DNA of 64,000 nucleotides from Sphingomonas sp. 67-36. GTDB taxonomy: Bacteria; Pseudomonadota; Alphaproteobacteria; Sphingomonadales; Sphingomonadaceae. The stretch lies in NCBI GenBank assembly GCA_001897375.1, contig MKSU01000002.1:155040-219039 (forward strand). The letters are read 5' to 3'. The notes under the pieces were generated by a model. That model was not told where the DNA came from, made no database searches, and saw only the letters and a list, made by a program, of their open reading frames with translations. A program made the position numbers and the translations under genes. Position 1 is the stretch's first letter. Each line of letters begins with the position of its first letter. Below, in pieces: positions 17,393 to 25,455 of the stretch.

Positions 17393-17883
17393 GCGGTGAT
17401 CTCCTCGCCGCGCCGCGCGCGCTCGATCGCGGCGATGTCGATCTTGCGCATCGTCATCATCGCCTCGAACACGCGCTTCGACACCGCCGGATCGGCGTCG
17501 CCCATCGCATCCATCAGCACGCGCGGCGTGATCTGCCACGAATAGCCCCAGCGATCCTTGCACCAGCCGCAGGCGCTTTCGGCGCCGCCCTCGCCGACGA
17601 TCGCGTTCCAGTAGCGATCGGTTTCCTCCTGCGTCTCGGTATGGACGATGAAGCTGACCGCCTCGTTCGGCTTGAAGTTCGGTCCGCCGTTCAGGCCCAT
17701 GAAGGGCTGGCCGAGCACCGTGAAAAGCACGGTCAGCTCGCTGCCCTTCGTCCCGCCGGGGAAATCGGACGGCGCGTCGTTCGCCTGCTCGACATGGCTG
17801 TCGGGGAAGGTGCGGGCATAGAATTCCGCCGCCTTGCGGGCTTCGCCGTGGTCGAACCAGAGGCAGGTGCGCATCTTGATCAT
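17389..17883 (-). CDS. VOC/PhnB-like (3-demethylubiquinone methyltransferase-like) protein
   Basis: A 164-residue protein of the PhnB/glyoxalase-like group. It starts [20 protein letters not shown]; the middle has [18 protein letters not shown] and the end has [11 protein letters not shown], as in the 3-dmu-9 methyltransferase-like family. It has a single beta-alpha-beta-beta-beta module and lacks the paired metal glutamates of glyoxalase I. Part of the HxlR-linked operon. Function unknown. Confidence 0.92.
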   Translation of the reverse strand: MIKMRTCLWFDHGEARKAAEFYARTFPDSHVEQANDAPSDFPGGTKGSELTVLFTVLGQPFMGLNGGPNFKPNEAVSFIVHTETQEETDRYWNAIVGEGGAESACGWCKDRWGYSWQITPRVLMDAMGDADPAVSKRVFEAMMTMRKIDIAAIERARRGEEITA

Positions 17884-17895
17884 CGTTCCTCTCCG

Positions 17896-18675
17896 TTACT
17901 TGCGCGGCCCGACGAGGCCGATCTGGAAGCCGTGCGCGTCGGATACGTTGGCGGAATAGTCGCCGCCGGGAATCGGATCGGGGCCCTGGATCAGCGCGCC
18001 CTGATGCGCCTTGGCCGTTTCGATCGCGGCGTCGATGTCGGGGACGTGGACGTACCAGTTCCACCGCGCCGGCGCGCCGCTCAGGCTGCTCGACATCACC
18101 GCGCCGGGACGGAAATCCGCGCCCTTGCCGATGAAGGCATAGTCGCCCATCTCGCCCATCGGCATCGCGCCGGCCTTCTCCCAGCCGAACAGCGCGCCAT
18201 AGAAGGCGAACGCACCGTCCGGGTCCGGCGTCGCCAGCTCGACCCACACGCCATGCCCGATCGCTCCCGGCGCGGCGGCGAAGGCGCGCGAGCCTGCGGG
18301 GTCGGCGCCGGTCAGCAGGTTGAAGCCGATGCCTTGTGGATCGCTCACCGCGGCGAAGCGGCCGACATGCGGGATGTCCATCGGCCCGAAATGGACCGCG
18401 CCGCCCAGCTCCTTCACCCGCGCGGCCGCCGCGTCGACGTCCGCCACGCCGAAATAGACCGTCCAGCCGACCGGCGAAGGGGCGCCCGGCGGCGGCGCCA
18501 TCAGCCCCGCGATCCGCTCGCCGTCCGGGGCGGTGGCGATGCGATAGCCGCCGTGTTCGGCCATCGCGGAGGGCGCGATCGTCCAGCCGGCGACATGCCT
18601 GTAGAAATCCTGCGATTCGTCCGGGTCGGGCGTGGTCAGCTCGAACCAGACTGGCGTGCCTTCCATGTTGCTCAT
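17896..18675 (-). CDS. Tandem VOC (glyoxalase/bleomycin resistance-like) protein
   Basis: A 259-residue protein made of two VOC domains. The first starts near residue 6 (PVWFELTTPDPDESQDFYRH), the second near residue 140 (GVWVELATPDPDGAFAFYG), and each ends with a SDPQGIGFNL or SDAHGFQIGL segment. The duplication gives one ligand pocket within a single chain. Members bind hydrophobic or antibiotic-like molecules. It lies in the HxlR-linked operon; no specific substrate can be read. Confidence 0.93.
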   Translation of the reverse strand: MSNMEGTPVWFELTTPDPDESQDFYRHVAGWTIAPSAMAEHGGYRIATAPDGERIAGLMAPPPGAPSPVGWTVYFGVADVDAAAARVKELGGAVHFGPMDIPHVGRFAAVSDPQGIGFNLLTGADPAGSRAFAAAPGAIGHGVWVELATPDPDGAFAFYGALFGWEKAGAMPMGEMGDYAFIGKGADFRPGAVMSSSLSGAPARWNWYVHVPDIDAAIETAKAHQGALIQGPDPIPGGDYSANVSDAHGFQIGLVGPRK

Positions 18676-18685
18676 CGTCGCTCTC

Positions 18686-19390
18686 CTAGGCGTGGCGGGT
18701 GTCGAGGATCGGGGCGAACCCGCCGAAGATCGCGAGCTGGCCGTTCCACGGCGGCGGATTGTCGCGCATCCGGCCGTCCTGCATCAGCGCGGCCATGCCG
18801 GCGTCGCGCGTCGCCTTGTCGGGCCATTCGATCCAGCCGAAGATCACCGTCTCGCCCGCCGGGGCCTGCACCGCGCGGCGGAAATCGGTGACCTTGCCAT
18901 CCGGCACGTCCGCGCCCCAGCCGTCCACCACGCGGGTCGCGCCATGATCGCGGAAGATCACGCCGATCGCGTGGGCAGTGTCGGCGAAGGCCGCGCGCTT
19001 GTCGTCCGGCACCGAGGCGAGGATGCCGTCGACATAGCCGAACGGCCCTTCCGTTCCGCTTTGATAATCCAGATCATAGCCGCCGTAGATCATCCGTCGC
19101 GTGTCGAACGGTGCCGGCGTTTCAGGCGGGGTCATCTTCGTCGCGGCGGCGTCGCAGGTCGCGCGGTCGGGCCATTCGACCCACGCGAAGACGACCTCCT
19201 CATCGTCGGCGGCGTTCACGGCGCGGCGGAAATCGGTGTTCTTGCCGATCATCACGTCGTCGCCCCAGCACTCCACGATGCGTGTCGCGCCAAATTCGGT
19301 GAAGCCCGGGGCGACCATCGCGGCGAAATCCCGATAGGCGGCCTGATCGCCGCGCTTCACCGGCACGACGAATCCCTGGAAATAGCTCAT
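18686..19390 (-). CDS. Fused tandem DUF1428 protein
   Basis: A 234-residue protein composed of two DUF1428 modules, each about 115 residues. Repeat 1 has GATRIVECWGDDV and TDFRRAVNA; repeat 2 has GATRVVDGWGADV and TDFRRAVQA, and both carry VEWPDRAT/IEWPDKAT. Single DUF1428 proteins are dimeric alpha-beta barrels, so the fusion makes an internal dimer. Start at ATG 19390. It is the middle of the HxlR-linked operon. Function unknown. Confidence 0.92.
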   Translation of the reverse strand: MSYFQGFVVPVKRGDQAAYRDFAAMVAPGFTEFGATRIVECWGDDVMIGKNTDFRRAVNAADDEEVVFAWVEWPDRATCDAAATKMTPPETPAPFDTRRMIYGGYDLDYQSGTEGPFGYVDGILASVPDDKRAAFADTAHAIGVIFRDHGATRVVDGWGADVPDGKVTDFRRAVQAPAGETVIFGWIEWPDKATRDAGMAALMQDGRMRDNPPPWNGQLAIFGGFAPILDTRHA

Positions 19391-19401
19391 GGTTCGGCTC
19401 C

Positions 19402-20055
19402 TCAGGCGGCTGCGGGCTGGTCGAAGGTGGCGAGATGGTCGGCCATCGCCTTGCGGTGCGCCGGCCGCGCCTCGCCGCGCGCGACATAGGCGGCCAGGCG
19501 CGGGAACCGGTCGAGCACGCCGGTGCCGCGCAAGCCGCCCAGCACCGACACCATCATCAGGTCGCCGACGGTGAATTCGTCGCCGTCGAGCCATTGCCGG
19601 TCGCCGAGCGCATTCTCCAGATCGGCGAGCCGGCCGTCGAGGTCCGCCACCACCTTGTCATGCCGCATCGCGGACCACGGCCGGTCCGCCTCGAACATGT
19701 CGTTGACCGCCAGCGCCATCACCCACGGCTCGACCGAATTGAGCGCGGCGACCAGCCACTGGATCGCCCGCGCTCGCGCCGCCGGATCGGCGGGCACGAG
19801 CTTCCCCGCCTTCTCGCAGATGTGCAGCACGATCGCGCCGGATTCGAACATCTCCAGTTCGCCGTCGCGATACGCCGGCACCTGCCCGAACGGCTGGAGC
19901 CGGCGATGCTCCGGCCCCTTGGCGTCGGCGATCAGCACCGCCTCATAAGGCTGGCCGACCTCCTCGCACGCCCAGCGCGGTCGGATATCGCGGACGAAGC
20001 CGCGCGCGAACTCCGGCACCCAGCCGAAGGTGATGATCTGTGGTTTGTCCGGCAT
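19402..20055 (-). CDS. Glutathione S-transferase family protein
   Basis: A 217-residue GST-like protein. The thioredoxin-like N-terminal half ends with GQVPAYRDGELEMFESGAIV, containing the cis-proline VP and the ES-A glutathione motif; the C-terminal half is all helical (WLDGDEFTVGDLMM). Start chosen at ATG 20055, which has AAGGA nine bases upstream; an in-frame ATG six codons earlier exists. It is second in the HxlR-linked operon and probably conjugates or reduces an electrophile. Confidence 0.93.
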   Translation of the reverse strand: MPDKPQIITFGWVPEFARGFVRDIRPRWACEEVGQPYEAVLIADAKGPEHRRLQPFGQVPAYRDGELEMFESGAIVLHICEKAGKLVPADPAARARAIQWLVAALNSVEPWVMALAVNDMFEADRPWSAMRHDKVVADLDGRLADLENALGDRQWLDGDEFTVGDLMMVSVLGGLRGTGVLDRFPRLAAYVARGEARPAHRKAMADHLATFDQPAAA

Positions 20056-20085
20056 CTCTCTCGTCCTTGTCATCCGCGCGACGGT

Positions 20086-20511
20086 TCAGCCGTTGACCGG
20101 CGCGAGCGCCTGTTCGGCCGCCGCCATGTCCATCCAGAACGGGCCGAAGCCGTGGCCGTCGAGATCCTCGAACGCGCGGCTGTACATATAGGGCTCGTTC
20201 TCCGGATCGTGCAGCTCACGCCCGCCCGCGGCGAGCGCCGCTTCGGTGATGGCGTCGACCGCGTCGCGGCTGTCGAACGACAAAGCGATCAGCGCGCCGC
20301 TGCTCTTCCTGGCGTCGATGATCTTCTTGTCGGTGAAGGTGGAATAGAAAGCATGGTCGAGCAGCATGAACCCGATCGTGTCGGACCATTCCATCGCCGA
20401 TGCGCGGTCGTTCGAGAAGGTCGGATTCCGCTTCATCCCGATCGCCTCGTAGAAGGCGGTCGACTTCGCGACATCGGCCACCGGCAGGTTCACGAAAATC
20501 ATCTTTGCCAT
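20086..20511 (-). CDS. VOC family protein (PhnB/lactoylglutathione lyase-like)
   Basis: A 141-residue single-module VOC protein. It starts MAKMIFVNLPVADVAKS and carries AFYEAIGMKRNP and the end block FEDLDGHGFGPFWMDM. AGGAGAG precedes the ATG. As the first gene of the minus-strand operon it faces the HxlR gene across 65 bases that contain the HxlR-type operators, so it is the most directly regulated. Ligand unknown. Confidence 0.93.
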   Translation of the reverse strand: MAKMIFVNLPVADVAKSTAFYEAIGMKRNPTFSNDRASAMEWSDTIGFMLLDHAFYSTFTDKKIIDARKSSGALIALSFDSRDAVDAITEAALAAGGRELHDPENEPYMYSRAFEDLDGHGFGPFWMDMAAAEQALAPVNG

Positions 20512-20559
20512 TGGAAACTCTCCTATTTCGAATCGGTGCTTGCGATGGGTGCGCTCCAA

Positions 20560-20597
20560 GGTTACAAAAAGCAACCATGAAGTTAGAAAAAGTGACT
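20560..20597. promoter_or_regulatory. Two phased HxlR-type operator copies
   Basis: Copy 1 (20560-20576): GGTTAC-AAAAA-GCAACC, one mismatch from perfect dyad, ending exactly at the HxlR start codon. Copy 2 (20581-20597): AGTTAG-AAAAA-GTGACT, a weaker version inside the first codons. The copies are 21 bases apart, two turns of the helix. They sit in the divergent promoter of the HxlR gene and the VOC-to-DHFR operon. Confidence 0.68.
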
Positions 20598-21275
20598 GAA
20601 GGAAGCAAGGCGACGACGAAGCGTTGGTATGATGACGCCTGCGGCACCGCGCTGGCGATGGAATTGGTCGGCGAGCGCTGGGCGCTGCTGATCGTGCGCG
20701 AACTGATGTTCGGCGCGCGCCGCTTCGGGGAGCTGAAGGCGTCGCTCACCGGGATCAGCGCCAATGTGCTGACGCAGCGGCTGGAGGGGCTTGAGAAGGC
20801 CCACATTCTGAAGCGCCGCAGGCTGCCGCCGCCCGCCAGCGTGCAGGTCTATGAACTGACGCAATGGGGTTATGAGGCGGAGGACGCGATCAAGGCGCTC
20901 GGCGCATGGGCAGCGCGCTCGCCGGATCATGACCCGACGCTGTCCTTGTCCTCCGCCTCGATGATGCTGTCGCTGCGCACGATGATCGACGTGGAGAAGG
21001 CGCGCAAGCTGCCGCCGATGACGATCGGCTTCACCTTCGGCGCCGAGTCGTTCGTCGCGCGGCTGGCGGATGGCGCGCTGCCGATCGCGCGCGGCGAAGG
21101 CGAAACCGATGTGCATTTCGCCACCAACGCGCGGTTCATGGCCAATATCGTCTATGGCAAATGGCCGATCGAGGAAGCCGAGGCGGAAGGCGCGCTGGTG
21201 TTCGGCGGCGACCGGGAAAAGGCGCGCGCCTTCATCGACCTGTTCGCGCTTCCGCCCAAGGCAGAGGTTGAATAA
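20577..21275 (+). CDS. HxlR-family winged-helix transcriptional regulator
   Basis: A 232-residue regulator. Residues about 20-110 form the HxlR winged helix ([19 protein letters not shown], then [13 protein letters not shown]). The extra C-terminal 110 residues ([12 protein letters not shown] onwards, with [15 protein letters not shown] near the end) are longer than a minimal HxlR protein and resemble an SCP2-like ligand domain. It likely senses a small ligand and controls the divergent seven-gene operon and itself through the operators overlapping its start. Confidence 0.95.
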   Translation: MKLEKVTEGSKATTKRWYDDACGTALAMELVGERWALLIVRELMFGARRFGELKASLTGISANVLTQRLEGLEKAHILKRRRLPPPASVQVYELTQWGYEAEDAIKALGAWAARSPDHDPTLSLSSASMMLSLRTMIDVEKARKLPPMTIGFTFGAESFVARLADGALPIARGEGETDVHFATNARFMANIVYGKWPIEEAEAEGALVFGGDREKARAFIDLFALPPKAEVE

Positions 21276-21322
21276 CGGGTGCCGCCGCGCTTAAGGCGTG
21301 TGCAAGATTCCGCGAGGCGCGC

Positions 21323-22327
21323 ATGACCGATATTCCGAACACCCAGCCCGACAGCCGCGAGACGACGATCCTCGACGCGCCCGACAAGATCATCAGCGTC
21401 CGCGAGATGTTCGGCATCGACAGCGACATGGAATGCCCCGCGTTCAGCGAGGCGGACGAGCGTGTGCCCGATCTCGACCCCGCTTATGTATTCGATCCGG
21501 ACACGACGCTGGCGATCCTCGCCGGCTTCGCGCACAACCGCCGCGTGATGGTGCAGGGCTATCACGGCACCGGCAAGTCGAGCCATATCGAGCAGGTCGC
21601 GGCGCGGCTGAAATGGCCGTGCATCCGCATCAACCTCGACGCGCATATCAGCCGCATCGATCTGGTGGGCCGCGACGCGATCGTGCTGCGCGACGGCCAG
21701 CAGGTGACGGAGTTCCGCGAGGGCCTGCTGCCGTGGGCGCTCCAGACGCCGACCGCTCTGGTGTTCGACGAATATGATGCCGGGCGCCCGGACGTGATGT
21801 TCGTGATCCAGCGCGTGCTGGAGACGGAGGGCAAACTCACCCTGCTCGACCAGAATCGCGTGATCCGGCCGAACCCGTATTTCCGCCTGTTCTCCACCGC
21901 CAACACCGTCGGCCTCGGCGACACCAGCGGCCTCTATCATGGCACGCAGCAGATCAACCAGGGCCAGATGGACCGCTGGAACATCGTTGTCACCCTGAAC
22001 TACCTGCCGGCAGCGACCGAGGCGCAGATCGTGCTCGCCAAGTCCGGCGAATATGACAAGCCGGAGGGCAAGAAGGTGGTGGACAACATGGTCCGCGTCG
22101 CCGACCTGACCCGCAAGGGCTTCATCAACGGCGATATCTCCACCGTGATGAGCCCGCGCACCGTCATCACCTGGGCGCAGAACGCGCTGATCTTCAAGGA
22201 TGTCGGCTTCGCCTTCCGCCTGTCTTTCCTCAACAAGTGCGACGAGGCGGAGCGGCCGCTGGTGGCGGAATATTACCAGCGCGTGTTCGGCAAGGACCTG
22301 CCCGAAAGCGTGGTCGGAAGGGCCTGA
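21323..22327 (+). CDS. cobS: CobS-like AAA+ ATPase
   Basis: A 334-residue AAA+ protein of the CobS family. Walker A is GYHGTGKS (residues 79-86), Walker B is [10 protein letters not shown], and sensor-type segments [11 protein letters not shown] follow. In cobalamin-making bacteria CobS and CobT power the CobN cobaltochelatase. No cobN or other cob gene is present here, only cobT 1 kb downstream, so a cobalamin-independent MoxR/vWA role is plausible. In many alphaproteobacteria it follows a J-domain gene. Confidence 0.94.
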   Translation: MTDIPNTQPDSRETTILDAPDKIISVREMFGIDSDMECPAFSEADERVPDLDPAYVFDPDTTLAILAGFAHNRRVMVQGYHGTGKSSHIEQVAARLKWPCIRINLDAHISRIDLVGRDAIVLRDGQQVTEFREGLLPWALQTPTALVFDEYDAGRPDVMFVIQRVLETEGKLTLLDQNRVIRPNPYFRLFSTANTVGLGDTSGLYHGTQQINQGQMDRWNIVVTLNYLPAATEAQIVLAKSGEYDKPEGKKVVDNMVRVADLTRKGFINGDISTVMSPRTVITWAQNALIFKDVGFAFRLSFLNKCDEAERPLVAEYYQRVFGKDLPESVVGRA

Positions 22328-22350
22328 CCCCACCGTTCATGGGGTGACGA

Positions 22351-22388
22351 AAAAAGGGGCGGCGTCCTTTCCGGCGCCGCCCCTTTTT
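22351..22388. terminator. Bidirectional terminator between cobS and the PEP-CTERM gene
   Basis: GGGGCGGCG (22356-22364) pairs with CGCCGCCCC (22375-22383), flanked by an A run before and a T run after. It can end transcripts from cobS on the plus strand and the PEPxxWA gene on the minus strand. Confidence 0.9.
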
Positions 22389-22413
22389 CAGTGATCGGTC
22401 GTGAGATCGCCGG

Positions 22414-22992
22414 TCAGGCGAGCCGCACCTTGGCCGAGACCCGGCGCTTGCCGCGCATCGCCACGCCGACCGCCCCGAAGCCGAGGATCATCAGCGCCCA
22501 GGTCGCCGGTTCCGGCACGCCGCCGGCGATCGCCCGCACGACGAGCGATTCGTTATAGCCGTTGCCCGTGTTCCACGGAACCTCGCCGAAGCCGCAGGCA
22601 GAGCCGGGTGCGTTGCACCAGTCGCCATGATCATATGAGCTGAAATAGGCCACGGCGAGCGCTGCCGCCGAATCCAGCGTGGGCGCGGTATAGGCGAAAT
22701 ATACGCCGCTGACCGGATCCGTGCCGCCGAGCGGAACATTGGCGCCGGCAAACATGAAATCCATCGCGCTTGGCGCGTTGAGCAGTTCCTGCGCCGTCGG
22801 CAGACGCCAGCCGAACTGCGACTGATAGCTGAGGTCGACGCTGGATTGATCGAGCGGCGAGGCCCAGGCCCATTGCAGCCCACCATAGTTGATCGTCGCA
22901 TTGGTCGGCACCGGCGCGTTCAGCGACGCGGCGCTCGCCGGAAGTGCGAGCGCGGCGATGGCGGCGGCGCTCGCGAGCATCAAGGACTTCAT
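22414..22992 (-). CDS. PEPxxWA-CTERM sorting domain protein
   Basis: A 192-residue exported protein. A signal peptide (MKSLMLASAAAIAALALPAS) starts it and a PEPxxWA-CTERM tail ends it (VPEPATWA from about residue 159, a hydrophobic helix, then RGKRR). The middle has LPTAQELLNAP and a cysteine pair (DWCNAPGSACGF). This tail is recognised by the exosortase/PEP-CTERM surface system of sphingomonads. Start at ATG 22992 with GGGGAAGG upstream. It splits cobS from cobT. Function unknown. Confidence 0.93.
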   Translation of the reverse strand: MKSLMLASAAAIAALALPASAASLNAPVPTNATINYGGLQWAWASPLDQSSVDLSYQSQFGWRLPTAQELLNAPSAMDFMFAGANVPLGGTDPVSGVYFAYTAPTLDSAAALAVAYFSSYDHGDWCNAPGSACGFGEVPWNTGNGYNESLVVRAIAGGVPEPATWALMILGFGAVGVAMRGKRRVSAKVRLA

Positions 22993-23310
22993 GGACCTTC
23001 CCCTGTTGCCTGCGATCATGACGGCACAATCGGCAGGTAAATGACACCACCGCTACCGGCAAATGCCGATCGCGACCTAAACGTTGACGAAGACCCGGAT
23101 GGTTTGTTTTACCCAGAACGCGGCCGAAGCGAATCAACATCGTTCTTAATGACATATTAAGCAATTATCGGTCGTGCGCAAGCGATCGCGGCGGGCGTCT
23201 CATGTCCCGGATTGGCACGGATCGCGGCGATATCGTCGATGCGCGCGGATATCGCCTCGACGGGGGCAGCGGTCTTGTGCGCCCCGCCGCGATGGTCCTA
23301 AAGCCGGGAC
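22993..23310. promoter_or_regulatory. 318-bp intergenic region with inverted repeats
   Basis: No coding gene is supported here. It holds the promoter side of the PEPxxWA gene and of cobT. A perfect dyad CTTAAT-GACAT-ATTAAG lies at 23145-23161 and a shorter one CGGC-AAAT-GCCG near 23060. Both could be regulator sites; the first is AT-rich in otherwise GC-rich DNA. Confidence 0.4.
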
Positions 23311-25140
23311 ATGGCTGAACGCACCCCGCTCGATCTGTTCAAGGACGTGCTCGGCGGCACGGCGCGCGCGCTGGCCGACGAGCCGGAGGTGGAGCTGGCC
23401 TTCACCGCCGATGCGCCGGCGCAGTCGGGCAAGCATCTCAAGGTGCCGATGCCCGCCCGCGCGCTGCCGGCGGAGCAGGTGGCGGAGGCGCGCGGCTTCG
23501 CGGACAGCTTCGCGCTGCGGCTCAGGCACCACGACCCCGCGCTGCACCTGCGCGCCGCGCCGCACGAGGCGGTGGCGCGCGCGGTGTTCGACGCGGTGGA
23601 GAATGCCCGCGTCGAGGCGCTCGGCAGCCGAGGCTATGCCGGCATCGCCGACAATCTGGCGACCGCGCTCGACGTGAAACTGCGCGCCGACCCCATCACC
23701 CGCGCCCGCACGCGCGAGGAGGTGCCGCTTTCCACCGCGCTCGGCCTGATCGTGCGCGAGCGGCTGACCGGTCGCGCGGCGCCGGCGGCGGCGGCCCCCG
23801 GCCTCGCGCTGGTCCGCGACTGGATCGACGAGAAGGCGGGCGCCGATCTCGATTCGCTCGCGCTCGCGCTGGACGACCAGCGCGCCTTCCAGAGCCTCGC
23901 GAGGAAGTTGCTCGAGGACCTCGAGCTGACGCAGGGCGACGAACTGCCCGAGGACAGCGAGGACAGCGATAGCGAGGACGAGGGCGCCGACGATCAGGAG
24001 AATGACGAGAAGGGCGATCAGGACGAGGACGGCGAAGGGCAGGGCGAGGCGCAGGTAGAGGCGCGCGGCGAGCAGCGCGATGCCGAGAACGAGGACGGCG
24101 AAGGCCAGGAAATGGGTGACGACGTCCAGGACATGGACGGCGAGCCGGGCGACGAGGGCGAGGAGGGGATGCAGCCGGTGCGCCCCAATCGCCCCTTCGC
24201 CGATCTTTCCCCGCAGTTCGACTATCGCGTCTGGACCACCGACTTCGACGAGGTGATCGCGGCGACCGACCTGTGCGACGCCGACGAGCTGGTGCGGCTG
24301 CGCGCCTATCTCGACCAGCAGCTCGTCCACCTGCAATCGGTGGTGTCGAAGCTCGCCAACCGGCTCCAGCGCCGGCTGATGGCGCAGCAGAGCCGCTCGT
24401 GGGATTTCGATCAGGAGGAAGGGCTGCTCGACGCGGCGCGGCTGGCGCGCGTGGTGGTCAGCCCGGACATGTCGCTTTCATACAAGATCGAGCGCGACAC
24501 CGAGTTCCGCGATACCGTGGTGACGCTGCTGATCGACAATTCCGGATCGATGCGCGGGCGGCCGATCTCGATCGCGGCGATCTCCGCCGACATCCTCGCG
24601 CGCACACTGGAGCGCTGCGGGGTCAAGACCGAGATTCTCGGCTTCACCACCCGCGCGTGGAAGGGTGGGCAGAGCCGCGAATCCTGGCTCGCCGCCGGCC
24701 GCCCGCCGCAGCCGGGGCGGCTCAACGATATCCGCCACATCGTCTACAAGAAGGCCGATGAGCCGTGGCGGCGCGCGCGCACCTCGCTCGGGCTGATGAT
24801 GCGCGAGGGGCTGCTCAAGGAGAATATCGACGGCGAGGCGCTGATGTGGGCGCACGCGCGGCTGGTCGCGCGGCCGGAGGAACGGCGCATCCTGATGGTG
24901 ATCTCGGACGGCGCGCCGGTCGACGATTCCACGCTCAGCGTCAATTCCGGCTCGTATCTGGAGCGGCATCTCCGGCAAGTGATCGACTGGATCGAGAAAC
25001 GCTCGCCGGTCGAGCTGGTGGCGATCGGCATCGGCCATGACGTGACGCGCTATTACACCCGCGCGGTGACGATCATGGACGTAGACCAGCTCGGCGGCAC
25101 GATCATCGAGCAACTCGCCGCGCTGTTCGACACGCCGTGA
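23311..25140 (+). CDS. cobT: CobT-like von Willebrand A domain protein
   Basis: A 609-residue protein of the CobT family. The N-terminal part is helical; residues about 210-285 are a very acidic low-complexity stretch (repeated ED/GE); the C-terminal vWA domain has the metal-binding DNSGS motif at residues 409-413. CobT partners CobS in cobaltochelatase, or in MoxR/vWA-type chaperone pairs when cobN is absent, as here. Its stop overlaps the next GTG by four bases. Confidence 0.94.
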   Translation: MAERTPLDLFKDVLGGTARALADEPEVELAFTADAPAQSGKHLKVPMPARALPAEQVAEARGFADSFALRLRHHDPALHLRAAPHEAVARAVFDAVENARVEALGSRGYAGIADNLATALDVKLRADPITRARTREEVPLSTALGLIVRERLTGRAAPAAAAPGLALVRDWIDEKAGADLDSLALALDDQRAFQSLARKLLEDLELTQGDELPEDSEDSDSEDEGADDQENDEKGDQDEDGEGQGEAQVEARGEQRDAENEDGEGQEMGDDVQDMDGEPGDEGEEGMQPVRPNRPFADLSPQFDYRVWTTDFDEVIAATDLCDADELVRLRAYLDQQLVHLQSVVSKLANRLQRRLMAQQSRSWDFDQEEGLLDAARLARVVVSPDMSLSYKIERDTEFRDTVVTLLIDNSGSMRGRPISIAAISADILARTLERCGVKTEILGFTTRAWKGGQSRESWLAAGRPPQPGRLNDIRHIVYKKADEPWRRARTSLGLMMREGLLKENIDGEALMWAHARLVARPEERRILMVISDGAPVDDSTLSVNSGSYLERHLRQVIDWIEKRSPVELVAIGIGHDVTRYYTRAVTIMDVDQLGGTIIEQLAALFDTP

Positions 25141-25403
25141 TAACCGCCCCCGGCGAAGGCTTCGTCGGCCCGGTCAAGCGATCGATCACCATCGCCGGGC
25201 ACCAGACCTCGGTAAGCCTGGAGCCTTTGTTCTGGCGCGCGCTGGAGAAGGCGGCGGCGGCGCGCGCGTTGCCGCTGAGCGCATTGGTGGCGGAGATCGA
25301 CGCGCTGCGCATCGTCCAGCCCGATCCACCCAATCTCGCCAGCGCGTTGCGCAGCTGGCTGTTCGACATATTTTGCGACAATGATGAGAATATCTCGCAA
25401 TAG
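25137..25403 (+). CDS. Ribbon-helix-helix domain protein
   Basis: An 88-residue protein of the small RHH_4 family. The [20 protein letters not shown] beta strand is followed by the helix pair [23 protein letters not shown] 25137 overlaps the cobT stop (GTGA), so it is translated from the same transcript. Such proteins bind DNA as dimers; whether it regulates cobST or the iron-uptake operon that starts 53 bases later is not shown. A Fur-like site overlaps its 3' end. Confidence 0.88.
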   Translation: MITAPGEGFVGPVKRSITIAGHQTSVSLEPLFWRALEKAAAARALPLSALVAEIDALRIVQPDPPNLASALRSWLFDIFCDNDENISQ

Positions 25404-25433
25404 CGTTGACTATGCGAACGACTCTCAATAGCG
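25373..25433 (+). promoter_or_regulatory. Two candidate Fur-type sites and promoter of the TonB receptor operon
   Basis: Site 1: TTGCGA (25373-25378) and TCGCAA (25395-25400) flank the palindrome GAGA-ATA-TCTC (25386-25396). Site 2: 25413-25433, TGCGAACGACTCTCAATAGCG-like core with the CTCTCAA block found in front of iron-regulated receptors. TTGACT (25406-25411) may be the -35 box. The sites directly precede the TonB-dependent receptor and overlap the RHH gene end. Confidence 0.55.
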
Positions 25434-25455
25434 CGATCCCCGAAAGGGGATCTTC

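Noticed and set aside
20512-20559. Further operator-like repeats between the VOC gene and the HxlR gene
   Set aside because: Only short matches that do not form a dyad comparable with the two copies reported.
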